Positions 45,183 to 52,782 of a DNA stretch of 64,000 nucleotides are shown piece by piece. The notes below the pieces were generated by a model. The model worked only from the letters and a program-made list of their open reading frames with translations. It made no database searches and was not told the DNA's origin. Numbering within the stretch: position 1 is the first letter of the stretch; every line of letters begins with the position of its first letter. Position numbers and translations under genes: made by a program. The stretch is from Planococcus sp. PAMC 21323 (lineage in GTDB: Bacteria > Bacillota > Bacilli > Bacillales_A > Planococcaceae): contig NZ_CP009129.1 of NCBI RefSeq assembly GCF_000785555.1, forward strand, positions 496,001 to 560,000, read 5' to 3'.

Positions 45183-45747
45183 AGGGGAAAGCATCATTCA
45201 GGCGACCCGACTGTTAAAAGAAACTTATGAGAATCTGAATATACTCTTCCAAGAACTTGATCGTGTGGGGGAAGAAGAAGGTTATGTAACAATTAACCCG
45301 AGGTATATGCGTTATAAATCAGATACCGATACCACAGGATGGCTTACGACTAATTTCATCAAGTTATATGTGGAATCTGAAAAAATCCCTGAAAGTATCG
45401 AGGATATAAGGGATTTGCCCTGGTATGGAGTAATGGTCGATTTAACTGACGATGATGAAAACGAAATCCCTTTAGTATCTGTTATTCGTTATCAATTTGA
45501 TCAATCGCATTGGCGTAGGTTACCGGTAGTATCTGACCACTGGACATTCTGGTCGCCATTTTATGGCGGGGATTATAACATTCTCCGAGAAAATAATGAG
45601 TGGCAAATTGATTCCAATGGTAAAGCTAAGAAAAAACATAATGGGTTTGAAAAACTGGTAGCTAAAGATGTACCGTTATTTGATTTAACCTCACCAGAAG
45701 ACATTCGTGAAAAAGTGTTTAGAGAATTTGAGAATCTGCAGTTCTAA
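45163..45747 (+). CDS. Unknown protein coupled to PD-(D/E)XK nuclease
   Basis: A 194-residue soluble protein with an N-terminal helix (SIIQATRLLKETYENLNILF) and a Trp/Tyr/Asp-rich middle (WYGVMVDLTDDDENEIPLVS, then SDHWTFWSPFYGGDY). No family is recognised. Its start lies inside the end of the nuclease gene, implying a fixed ratio or complex. It could recognise a target or inhibit the nuclease. Confidence 0.6.
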   Translation: MSITKNKGESIIQATRLLKETYENLNILFQELDRVGEEEGYVTINPRYMRYKSDTDTTGWLTTNFIKLYVESEKIPESIEDIRDLPWYGVMVDLTDDDENEIPLVSVIRYQFDQSHWRRLPVVSDHWTFWSPFYGGDYNILRENNEWQIDSNGKAKKKHNGFEKLVAKDVPLFDLTSPEDIREKVFREFENLQF

Positions 45748-45771
45748 AATATATGAAAGTAGGAGAAATAG

Positions 45772-46212
45772 ATGAAAGAAGTATTATCCGTACCTGGTGG
45801 CAAAACAAAAGAAATCGTCAAAAAGTATCTGATACATGCACATCCACACCCGCGATCATACAAGAATGCTCAGTATTTAACGATTCGGGAAAATGGGGGA
45901 ATTATGGATACGCTATACAGTGTTCGATGTGAACTCGTTTTACGTCCACTTAGTCCTGAATGGGACAAAGCCATTAAATTTTTGCATGAAGACATTCAGA
46001 AGGATGTAACAGGATATATCGCTGAACGGGCAGCAGATTTTGGATTCGGAGAAAAAGAAGAATATAAGTTTTACTTATTAAATGTAGAAAAAGAATTAAA
46101 CCATCTGCCGAGAACTTCGGGTCCTATTCAGGGACATACTTATTTTACTTTGGGTGAGTTGACGAGTGGCAGAGAGATTGTCCTTAGTGAATCGCTACTT
46201 AATAAAAAGTAG
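45772..46212 (+). CDS. Unknown protein, last gene of the nuclease cluster
   Basis: A 146-residue soluble protein with two His-rich positions near the start (LIHAHPHPRSYKNAQYLT) and a later acidic helix (WDKAIKFLHEDIQKDVTGYI). No family is recognised. It follows the previous gene by 24 bases with GTAGGAGAA before the ATG. His residues might bind metal; this is only a suggestion. Confidence 0.55.
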   Translation: MKEVLSVPGGKTKEIVKKYLIHAHPHPRSYKNAQYLTIRENGGIMDTLYSVRCELVLRPLSPEWDKAIKFLHEDIQKDVTGYIAERAADFGFGEKEEYKFYLLNVEKELNHLPRTSGPIQGHTYFTLGELTSGREIVLSESLLNKK

Positions 46213-46396
46213 AATGAGAAACATTTTGGAAATTTTTAAAAATTCCTCATACATTATTTTAACTACTTAAATATGCGAAGAAAGATAAAGTAGCTGTTTG
46301 AAGAAATAGTATGGAAGAAATAAAATACCTATTGTTAATTTGGAAGGCGATTTAAATGAAAGTTTGATGGAAAATAATTCAATGAAAGAGGCTATT

Positions 46397-47296
46397 ATGA
46401 AAAAACTGATGTTTATTCTCTCGTTAACGATTGTTGCTGTGCTTAGTGTGGCTTGTGCTGATGAAGCAGACCCAAATATTCTAAAAGTAAGTAAATCTTC
46501 AGATGAAATAATTGGAGAAAACTATGAGACAGTTATAACAGAATTAAAGGCAGTAGGGTTTACCGATATCGAGACAAAGGTACTCGATGATTTGATTACC
46601 GAATGGTTAACAAAAGATGGAGAAATTGAGCAAGTTGAGATTGATGGGAAAGCGGAGTTTAATGCAAAGGATAGTTTTCAGAAAGACTCCAAGGTAATCA
46701 TTACTTATCATATATTCCCTGAAGAAGAGAAAGCTGATGAAAAAGCTGTAGATGAAAAAAGTTCTGATAAAGACGAAGAATTAAACAAAGAAGATAAAGT
46801 AGAAGAAACTGCTAATGAAGAGTTAGGTGACGATGAAACTGATAAACAAGCAAATAATGAAGTTGCAGGGGAAGAGGTAACTGAAAAGACAAAGGCAGAA
46901 AGCAGTCCGCAAGTGCTGACGATTAAAAATAATGAAGAATTGGCAGCCCTTTTAGCAGTTAAAGATGAATACGATCCAATAATCAGCGAATTCACTAAGA
47001 AGTATGCTGGTCGAACAATTGAATTTGATGCAAATATTGTAAATATGATGAATCATGGAAGTTATGATACCAGATATGACATTTTGATGTTTTCAGGGGA
47101 CTTCAGTGAAACTACATTTAGTGGACCAAATTTTAAATTCGAAGATGTTAATATGAACAATTTAAACCTTACGGGTTCTAATATACCTGATTATTTAAGA
47201 ATGGGACAAAATCTTCGGATCACTGCTATCGTAGAAGAATTTGATGAAGACATGGGGATTGTTTTTCTTGATCCTGTAATTACTGAAATAAGGTAG
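46397..47296 (+). CDS. DUF4839-domain lipoprotein
   Basis: A 299-residue lipoprotein (lipobox SVAC, Cys20). A PASTA-like N-terminal domain (IIGENYETVITELKAVGFTD, about 31-110) is followed by an acidic Glu/Lys/Asp linker (about 115-170). The C-terminal domain (LTIKNNEELAALLAVKDEYD to the end) has FDANIVNMMNHGSYDTRYDI as recalled for DUF4839. ATG 46397 has AAAGAGG about 6 nt upstream; earlier in-frame starts add a hydrophilic extension that would spoil the signal peptide. Exported; function unknown. Confidence 0.75.
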   Translation: MKKLMFILSLTIVAVLSVACADEADPNILKVSKSSDEIIGENYETVITELKAVGFTDIETKVLDDLITEWLTKDGEIEQVEIDGKAEFNAKDSFQKDSKVIITYHIFPEEEKADEKAVDEKSSDKDEELNKEDKVEETANEELGDDETDKQANNEVAGEEVTEKTKAESSPQVLTIKNNEELAALLAVKDEYDPIISEFTKKYAGRTIEFDANIVNMMNHGSYDTRYDILMFSGDFSETTFSGPNFKFEDVNMNNLNLTGSNIPDYLRMGQNLRITAIVEEFDEDMGIVFLDPVITEIR

Positions 47297-47352
47297 TGGT
47301 GTGTAAAAAAATGAAATAGCTATATTTAATGGAAGTCTTACGTGAATAGTTA

Positions 47353-47511
47353 GCGTCCCAAGGATAGAAATAATTCTAAACGATTTTAATAATACACTAC
47401 AATTTACACTTCATATATAGCCACATCGGCTACATTAACATTTGGGTTGCGACTTTTTCTTTTTATTCATCAGTATAAATTGTTTGTGATTTTTTCCGCT
47501 CCCAGGGAATC
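47353..47511 (+). repeat. CR element copy 6
   Basis: Left end GCGTCCCAAGGATAGAAATA, degenerate hairpin region, right arm TATAAATTGTTTGTGATT and CCGCTCCCAGGGAATC. Confidence 0.78.
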
Positions 47512-47539
47512 TGAATCAAATGGAACTTTGAATAATTTG

Positions 47540-47675
47540 GTGTCCCAGGGGAAGAAACAACTCTACAAGATTTTGACAAGATACTACAATTTATATTTTT
47601 GCATAACTACTTCGACATTTCGGTTATAGTATTTCTTTTTTATTCATCTATACAGATAGTTTGTGAATGATAGGG
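47540..47675 (+). repeat. CR element copy 7 (degenerate)
   Basis: Left end GTGTCCCAGGGGAAGAAACA, core GACAAGATACTACAATTTAT, weak hairpin, right arm partly recognisable. It lies 28 bases after copy 6 with no gene between. Confidence 0.72.
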
Positions 47676-47803
47676 TTTGTTAGGAAGTGAATTTATGAAT
47701 ATACCTATTCAATTTGAAAAAAGCCTAGTATACTAATACTTTTTTCATTGTATTGCTTTGATTTGTGAGTAATTTGTATTTCATAGAGTTGGAGGTGCTT
47801 TTA

Positions 47804-48625
47804 ATGAGTAAATTAAATGAAAGCTTATTAGAAATGATTTATTTTTTTCCTATGAAAGCAGAGTTTGAATACATACTTGGAAAAAAAATTAATGCAATTT
47901 ACAAACCTTCGCAACAAAAAGAAGCTTGGTTAGGTTTTGATCAAGCTTGGATAAGTGACGAAATAAAAGAAGATGAATTTTATGATTTTATAAAAAAAAA
48001 ATCTAAAAAAACGAAATTTATTGCTTATATTATGCAATTTAAAATTGTAAATAAACAAAAGTATTATAGTAAACGAAAACGGAAATTCACGGTCCCTAGC
48101 CATTATAAGGAAGGAGAAATTTATTATAAATCACCACTTAAAACAGTAGCTAGTCTTACTACAAGCGATTCTCAGCATGAAATATTATATAATTTAAAAA
48201 AACATCATAATTTTCTTGATGTATGTTATGTCTGTCCAATGATATTTTCCCAATCAGACATTTTTCACCCTAAATTAATGAAAGATGAAAAAGAGTTTAG
48301 GAAGCATATACTCGAAAAACTAGTTATTGTTGATGTCAGTACTGCACCAGACCCTTCCACGACTAGTTGGGATCCATCGGATAATCACCATATTATATGG
48401 AACGAAAATGCTATGAATGTTATTCATTGGTGTAGTGATCCGCAAGAAGGTACCAGTGAAAAATATAGTAGTTGGGTAGAGAATCTTAGTAATAGAATTT
48501 TAAGTGCTGAAGAATTGATTGATACTATAAAAAGAATTAAATCTAGTATGCCGATAGAAACGGATAAGCAGCAAGCTTTCAAGGATATATTTTCAAAAAT
48601 GACTATATTGAAGATTGAAGATTAA
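47804..48625 (+). CDS. Unknown protein, Lys-rich
   Basis: A 273-residue soluble protein. TTGGAGGTG lies about 6 nt before ATG 47804; the longer in-frame start at 47765 lacks a site. The N-terminal part reads KAEFEYILGKKINAIYKPSQ then QKEAWLGFDQAW; later come CYVCPMIFSQSDIFHPKL and STAPDPSTTSWDPSDNHHI. Paired Cys and His could bind metal, but no family is recognised. It is the only gene between CR copies 7 and 8 and is strikingly AT-rich. Confidence 0.6.
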   Translation: MSKLNESLLEMIYFFPMKAEFEYILGKKINAIYKPSQQKEAWLGFDQAWISDEIKEDEFYDFIKKKSKKTKFIAYIMQFKIVNKQKYYSKRKRKFTVPSHYKEGEIYYKSPLKTVASLTTSDSQHEILYNLKKHHNFLDVCYVCPMIFSQSDIFHPKLMKDEKEFRKHILEKLVIVDVSTAPDPSTTSWDPSDNHHIIWNENAMNVIHWCSDPQEGTSEKYSSWVENLSNRILSAEELIDTIKRIKSSMPIETDKQQAFKDIFSKMTILKIED

Positions 48626-48658
48626 TAAGGTAGTAAATCATCTCCCTTTAAATAAAAT

Positions 48659-48822
48659 CGCGCCCCTGTGTAAGAAACAATTCTAAAAGATTCTGACAAC
48701 ACACGACAACTTATATGCTATACATTGCCACACCTGCTGCTTAGGCATTGCAGGTGTAGTTTTTTGGTTTTATTCATCTCTATGAATTGTGTAGAAATTG
48801 TGCGGTACACAGGGAAGTTCCG
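48659..48822 (+). repeat. CR element copy 8 (complete, best conserved)
   Basis: Left end GCGCCCCTGTGTAAGAAACA; core GACAACACACGACAA; hairpin ACACCTGC (48730-48737) / GCAGGTGT (48750-48757) with T-run; right end GAAATTGTGCGGTACACAGGGA. Left and right ends are inverted copies of CCCTGTGTA and ACAATTC/T. Confidence 0.9.
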
Positions 48823-48826
48823 GAGA

Positions 48827-48876
48827 CAATTCATCTGTATAAATTGTTTGCAAATTGTTCCGCTTCCTGGGACGAA
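48827..48876 (+). repeat. CR element right-end fragment
   Basis: CATCTGTATAAATTGTTTGC and TTGTTCCGCTTCCTGGGACG, a right arm alone, directly after copy 8, as if two copies recombined. Confidence 0.7.
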
Positions 48877-48947
48877 AAATTAACGAGCGTTTAATAACCT
48901 TCTCCTATATAATGGTGAAAAGTCTTTAGGTAGGAGTGGAGCTTCTT

Positions 48948-49514
48948 ATGGAGATGATTCTTGCAATATGCATCGGCTTGGCTTTGAGCGCGACAGTCGG
49001 ATTCCGGATTTTTACGCCTTTATTTATAACTGGTGTTTTCGAACGGGCAGACTGGATTACGGTGTCAGAAGGATTTAGCTGGCTCGGCAGCACCCCTGCG
49101 TTGATTGCATTCGGAGCGGCAATCGTATTTGAAGTAGCGGTCAATTACATTCCGGCTGTCGGATCAATGATGAAATTTATTGCCACGCCGATCGCGGCAC
49201 TTGCGGGTATCCTGCTAACAGCGTCATTCATTGGAGATATGAATCCGCTGCTTGAATGGAGCATCGCTATTATTGGCGGCGGTGGAGTTGCCACGGCATC
49301 ACATACTGCGATGACTGCTGTTAAAGGGGTAAGCGAAACGGCGTTGCTCAGTCCTGCTGTCGCCGTTGTGGAAGATGTAACTGCAACGACAGTACCGATT
49401 GCCATTTTCCTGATTCCGGTGCTGGCCATTGTTTTTGTTGTGCTGATGCCACTGTTGATTTTCATTTATTACCCTAAGCGAAAACAGCAGAAGAATAATC
49501 ATAATACTGTTTAA
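48948..49514 (+). CDS. DUF4126 membrane protein
   Basis: A 188-residue protein with four to five hydrophobic segments and Gly/Ala-rich helices. MEMILAICIGLALSATVGFR then FRIFTPLFITG at the start, GSTPALIAFGAAIVFEVAVN and VATASHTAMTAVKG in the middle fit DUF4126 as I know it. ATG 48948 has GGAGTGGAGC upstream; the GTG at 48936 overlaps the site. The function of the family is unknown. Base composition is less AT-rich than that of neighbours, so the origin may differ. Confidence 0.75.
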   Translation: MEMILAICIGLALSATVGFRIFTPLFITGVFERADWITVSEGFSWLGSTPALIAFGAAIVFEVAVNYIPAVGSMMKFIATPIAALAGILLTASFIGDMNPLLEWSIAIIGGGGVATASHTAMTAVKGVSETALLSPAVAVVEDVTATTVPIAIFLIPVLAIVFVVLMPLLIFIYYPKRKQQKNNHNTV

Positions 49515-49633
49515 GCCTATATGAGGAACTAAATTTTATGGGCTCTAGAACTCCTAAGAATTTCGTGTGTACCACAAGATTGAATAAAGAATCCGCAAAC
49601 TACGGGAAAAATGGATTATTCATGTATTTAGAA

Positions 49634-49726
49634 TCGCGTCCCAGGTAAAGAAATAATTCTAAACGATATTGACAATACACTTCAATTTATACTGTATACA
49701 TAGCGACAACGTCTACAGTAACATTT
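49634..49726 (+). repeat. CR element copy 9, left half (split by IS3-family element)
   Basis: Left end TCGCGTCCCAGGTAAAGAAA, core GACAATACACTTCAATTTAT. It continues at 51202 after the insertion sequence; the 3-bp duplication TTT marks the join. Confidence 0.85.
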
Positions 49727-49779
49727 GGTAGTGCACCCCAAAAGTTAGAGTTCAAATCTAACTTTTGGGGTGTTTTTCT

Positions 49780-50343
49780 ATGGTGAAATATAGTGAAGAG
49801 TTCAAGTTGCAGATGGTGAAAGAATACGTGGATGGGACGCTGGGCTATAAGCTATTAGCCCGTAAATACGCACTGCCTGATCCGTCTCGAATTAGACGCT
49901 GGGTACGTGCTTATCGGGCGTTTGGACAAAAGGGCTTGCGAAGGAAGCAGACGAAACAGGTGTATTCTGTTCAATTCAAGGTGGATGTATTACACTTTAT
50001 GAAACAAACAGGTGCTTCCTACCAAGATACTGCGATCGAATTTGAGATGAACGAGCCATCAATCGTTGCGAGGTGGAATCGTGAATTTTTGGCGAAAGGG
50101 GTAAAAGGCCTGGAAGAACGAGCGAAAGGACGACCCTCCATGTCAAAAAAACCGAAACAAAAACCCATCAAACTAGAAAAGACGCTATCCCGAGAAGAAC
50201 AACTGGAACGGGAGAATGAGCTTCTCCGTTTAGAAGTGGCGTATTTAAAAAAGTTAAAAGCTTTCCAGGAGAATCCGGATGCCTTCCTCGAAAAGCACAA
50301 GCAGCGCTGGCGTTCGAACTCCACGAAGAAGGATTCCGACTAA
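49780..50343 (+). CDS. IS3-family OrfA (HTH protein)
   Basis: A 187-residue protein with two helix-turn-helix parts (KYSEEFKLQMVKEYVDGTLG, YKLLARKYALPDPSRIRRWV, and a second around SYQDTAIEFEMNEPSIVARW) and a C-terminal leucine-zipper helix (LSREEQLERENELLRLEVAY). It binds the element ends. ATG 49780 is used since the upstream TTG is inside the terminal repeat. At 50247-50253 A-AAA-AAG allows a -1 shift into OrfB. Confidence 0.9.
   Translation: MVKYSEEFKLQMVKEYVDGTLGYKLLARKYALPDPSRIRRWVRAYRAFGQKGLRRKQTKQVYSVQFKVDVLHFMKQTGASYQDTAIEFEMNEPSIVARWNREFLAKGVKGLEERAKGRPSMSKKPKQKPIKLEKTLSREEQLERENELLRLEVAYLKKLKAFQENPDAFLEKHKQRWRSNSTKKDSD
50247..50253 (+). promoter_or_regulatory. Programmed -1 frameshift site
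   Basis: A AAA AAG in the OrfA frame (codons TTA AAA AAG). After a -1 slip the frame is open through OrfB to 51170, giving the OrfAB transposase. Confidence 0.85.
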
Positions 50344-50348
50344 AGGAC

Positions 50349-51170
50349 GTGTTGAAGATCGTCAATCTTCCGGAAGCGACGTACCATTACCACCGCCAGC
50401 GATTCGGTTCGGAAGACATGGACCACGAGTGGAAAACCATGATCCAATCGCTATTCGAAAAACACGAAGGCCGTTACGGGTATCGACGGATTCACTTGGA
50501 ATTACAAGCACAGGGATACGTCATCAATCACAAGAAAGTTCAACGTCTCATGGGTGTACTGGCGTTGAAATGTGTGAAATTCATTCGGAAGTCTCGCTAC
50601 AAATCGTATAAGGGCAAAGTCGGAACCATCGCTAAAAATCGAATGAACCGCAGGTTTTCCACTCCACATGCCTTGCAGAAACTGACGACAGACGTCACCG
50701 AATTCAAATGTACAGGCGAGGAAAAGCTTTATTTGAGTCCGATCATGGACCTGTATAACGGCGAAATTATCGGGTTGAGCATGGCAAAACGGCCAACTCT
50801 CGATTTCGTCATGGAATCGCTTCATCAAGCCCTGCCAACGATCACTGGGCAGGCTGTCTACCGAACCACCATTCATTCCGACCAAGGCTGGCATTATCAG
50901 CACGCTTCCTGGGTGAAGGCGTTGAAGAAGCAACAGATCTTCCAAAGCATGTCCCGAAAAGGGACGTGTGCCGACAACGCAGCCATGGAAAATTTCTTCG
51001 GCCTCTTGAAACAGGAGATGTATTACGGAGAACCATGGGTATCCTACGACGAATTGAAACGCCGGATCGACCAATACATCTCCTACTACAACAATGAGCG
51101 CATCAAACAAAAATTGGCCGGCATGAGTCCGGTGGAATACCGAACGCATGCCAGCCAATTAGCTGCATAA
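50349..51170 (+). CDS. IS3-family OrfB (DDE integrase domain)
   Basis: The rve-type catalytic part: KLTTDVTEFKC (first Asp), TTIHSDQGWHYQ (second Asp), CADNAAMENFFGLLKQEMYY (Glu). The frame is open upstream to the slippery site, so the functional product is probably the OrfAB fusion; a GTG at 50349 could start OrfB alone. Intact. Confidence 0.92.
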   Translation: MLKIVNLPEATYHYHRQRFGSEDMDHEWKTMIQSLFEKHEGRYGYRRIHLELQAQGYVINHKKVQRLMGVLALKCVKFIRKSRYKSYKGKVGTIAKNRMNRRFSTPHALQKLTTDVTEFKCTGEEKLYLSPIMDLYNGEIIGLSMAKRPTLDFVMESLHQALPTITGQAVYRTTIHSDQGWHYQHASWVKALKKQQIFQSMSRKGTCADNAAMENFFGLLKQEMYYGEPWVSYDELKRRIDQYISYYNNERIKQKLAGMSPVEYRTHASQLAA

Positions 51171-51201
51171 ACTAAAACTCTAACTTTAAGGGGTCACTAC
51201 C

Positions 51202-51273
51202 TTTCGGCTATGGTTTTTTCTTGTTATTCATCCGTATAAATTGTGTGGGAATTGTGTTGCTCTCTGGGAAGCG
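51202..51273 (+). repeat. CR element copy 9, right half
   Basis: CGGCTATGG with T-run, then TCATCCGTATAAATTGTGTG and GTTGCTCTCTGGGAAGCG. Confidence 0.82.
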
Positions 51274-51286
51274 AAGCTCAAAATAT

Positions 51287-51347
51287 AAAACACCCCGACC
51301 GTGAGTCTCTGATTTACCAGACTTTCTCACAGGTTAGGGTGTTTTTT
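51287..51347 (+). terminator. Two-step hairpin with T-run
   Basis: AAAACACCCCGACC pairs with GGTTAGGGTGTTTT (one mismatch and one wobble), enclosing GTGAG / CTCAC. No gene ends next to it, so the gene it served is probably lost. Confidence 0.6.
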
Positions 51348-51383
51348 GTTATACACTTTTCGCTCCATTTTGTTATACATTTT

Positions 51384-51415
51384 TGACACAGGGAACATTT
51401 GGGGACTGCTGGAAC
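51384..51415 (+). repeat. CR element right-end fragment before a nuclease remnant
   Basis: GACACAGGGAACATTTGGGG then ACTGCTGGAA, matching the right end and outer flank of copy 3. Confidence 0.6.
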
Positions 51416-51545
51416 TCGAACTTTAATTCACTGCGGCTTTCTTTAAAAGTCGTTTAATCTCTCCCAACTTAATCTTGCTCCTCAAAATCTCCTGCCAAAT
51501 ACTTCCTAATAAAGCTGAACTGAAAAGAAAGAAAACACTTGGAAC

Positions 51546-51680
51546 GAGTATGAAATCGAGGACATGATGTCCTACTCACTTGAGCATTCCAAAGCGTTTG
51601 CTCGGCTGCACCAGAAGTTCCATCAATTCAACCCGTTAAAAGTGTTACGGGTGAATCAGTTTAAAATGGGACGAAGATGA
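51546..51680 (+). pseudogene. PD-(D/E)XK-superfamily nuclease remnant (second)
   Basis: About 44 codons: SYSLEHSKAFARLHQKFHQF then NPLKVLRVNQFKM, homologous to the remnant at 42237. The similarity extends about 150 bases upstream at the DNA level. The gene breaks off at 51680, where the next CR fragment follows. Confidence 0.65.
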
Positions 51681-51686
51681 TGAGTG

Positions 51687-51787
51687 TTTCCATGCCCGCA
51701 TGCCGCATCAATATTTCGGTCATGGTTTTTTAATTATATTCAACTATATAAATTGTTTGGGAATTGCGTCGCTCCTAGGGAAGCGGA
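51687..51787 (+). repeat. CR element copy 11 (right half)
   Basis: Part of a hairpin (CATGCCCGCATGCC / TTTCGGTCATGG, weak), T-run, TATAAATTGTTTGGGAATTG and CGCTCCTAGGGAAGCG. Confidence 0.72.
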
Positions 51788-51799
51788 ATTAATAACGAG

Positions 51800-51934
51800 C
51801 TAGCCGAGCTGGCCGTCAGGAAAACCCACCTGGTGCACTGGATCTTCTTCCCGCAGTCGGGCATAAGCCAAGTATAGATTCTTTATGAATTCCAGTGTGA
51901 ACAATTCCATTTCTTCGACGTCATGGAAAGCCAT
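51800..51934 (-). pseudogene. Cytochrome P450 N-terminal remnant
   Basis: A 44-codon frame with a good start site (AAAGGAG, 10 nt before ATG 51934). It reads LEFIKNLYLAYARLREEDPV then HQVGFPDGQLG and stops. This matches the DPYPLYARLREEDPVHRV..PDG start of bacterial P450s. The heme-binding part is absent; the break faces CR element 11, so the repeat probably replaced the rest of the gene. Confidence 0.6.
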
Positions 51935-52035
51935 TTAAACGACTCCTTTCCAGTTTATACCCTGAGCAGGATTGGACTTTCTTGTTCAATCTGTCTATTT
52001 TTCAGAAAGTTCTTGCAATAATTAATTGATATATT

Positions 52036-52077
52036 TAAACTGGTATTACCAGATGGATTATTGGTAATACCAGTTTA
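52036..52077 (+). promoter_or_regulatory. Double TGGTnnnACCA operator of the FadR-like regulator
   Basis: TAAACTGGTATTACCA (52036-52051) and TGGTAATACCAGTTTA (52062-52077) form a perfect 16-bp inverted repeat; each half is itself a TGGT-N3-ACCA site as bound by FadR-subfamily GntR proteins. It ends 11 bases before the regulator start, implying autorepression. Confidence 0.85.
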
Positions 52078-52088
52078 GAGGTGGAAGT

Positions 52089-52781
52089 GTGAAAGCGACC
52101 GATCGAATAGAAAAGATTTTCATACAAAAAGTGTTGAAAGGGGAATTGCCGCCGCAGTCATTGCTTTCATCCGAACGGGAGCTGGCTTTGGATTTCGAAG
52201 TTGGCAGACCCGTAATCCGGGAAGTGATGCAGCGCCTGGAAAGGGACGGCTGGCTGACAATCCGCAGCGGCAAGCGAGCGGTGGTCAATGATTACTGGGA
52301 ACAGGGCAATTTAATGACCTTGAATCATTTGCTGACAGATGAAGAACATATACAGGAAGAATTTATTGTTTACTTGATGGAACTGAGAAAAAATCTTGCT
52401 CCTGCATATACAAAAGATGCAGTGAATCACAAAGCTTTAACGGTGGCTTCGTTATTGAGTGAAAGTGAAAATATTGCCGATGAGCCGCAGAGTTTTGCCG
52501 AATATGACTGGCATCTTCAAAAAGGGCTGGCGGCCGCTTCGCCAAATCCGATTTACTTATTGATGTTAAACAGTTTTCAGCAGCTTTACATCAAAACGGC
52601 TGTCCATTATTTTCAAGATGGACAGTCTCGTCAAGCGACCAGAAAATATTACCGCGATTTGATGGAAACTGCGATGGCGAAAGACGGTAATTGGGCGGAA
52701 ATCCTGGTGAAAAAAGAAATGGAAGACAGCATCAAAAGGTGGAAACAGCAATTGACTACGAAGAAAAAAGGAGAAGATTAA
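52089..52781 (+). CDS. GntR-family regulator, FadR-like
   Basis: A 230-residue regulator: GntR winged helix (about 5-70, LSSERELALDFEVGRPVIRE then VMQRLERDGWLTIRSGKRAV) and a helical effector domain like FadR. GTG start with AGAGGTGGAAG upstream. It lies 1 base before a fatty-acid-hydroxylase-type gene. In FadR proteins acyl-CoA releases DNA; here it probably senses a lipid and controls the hydroxylase. Confidence 0.85.
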   Translation: MKATDRIEKIFIQKVLKGELPPQSLLSSERELALDFEVGRPVIREVMQRLERDGWLTIRSGKRAVVNDYWEQGNLMTLNHLLTDEEHIQEEFIVYLMELRKNLAPAYTKDAVNHKALTVASLLSESENIADEPQSFAEYDWHLQKGLAAASPNPIYLLMLNSFQQLYIKTAVHYFQDGQSRQATRKYYRDLMETAMAKDGNWAEILVKKEMEDSIKRWKQQLTTKKKGED

Positions 52782-52782
52782 G

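Larger units (their letters stand above)
49727..51201 (+). mobile_element. IS3-family insertion sequence (IS150-like), intact
   Basis: 1475 bp with ends GGTAGTGCACCCC and (inward) GGTAGTGACCCC, each followed by AAGTTAGAGTT. Target duplication TTT (49724-49726 and 51202-51204). Two overlapping frames with an A6G slippery site. Inserted in the hairpin loop of CR element 9. Confidence 0.92.

Noticed and set aside
47447..47629. 60-codon frame across CR copies 6 and 7
   Set aside because: Made of repeat sequence only.
48659..48757. Promoter inside the CR element (TTGACA-like box)
   Set aside because: The TTGACA-like box is well conserved but no convincing -10 box lies 16-18 bases downstream in most copies.
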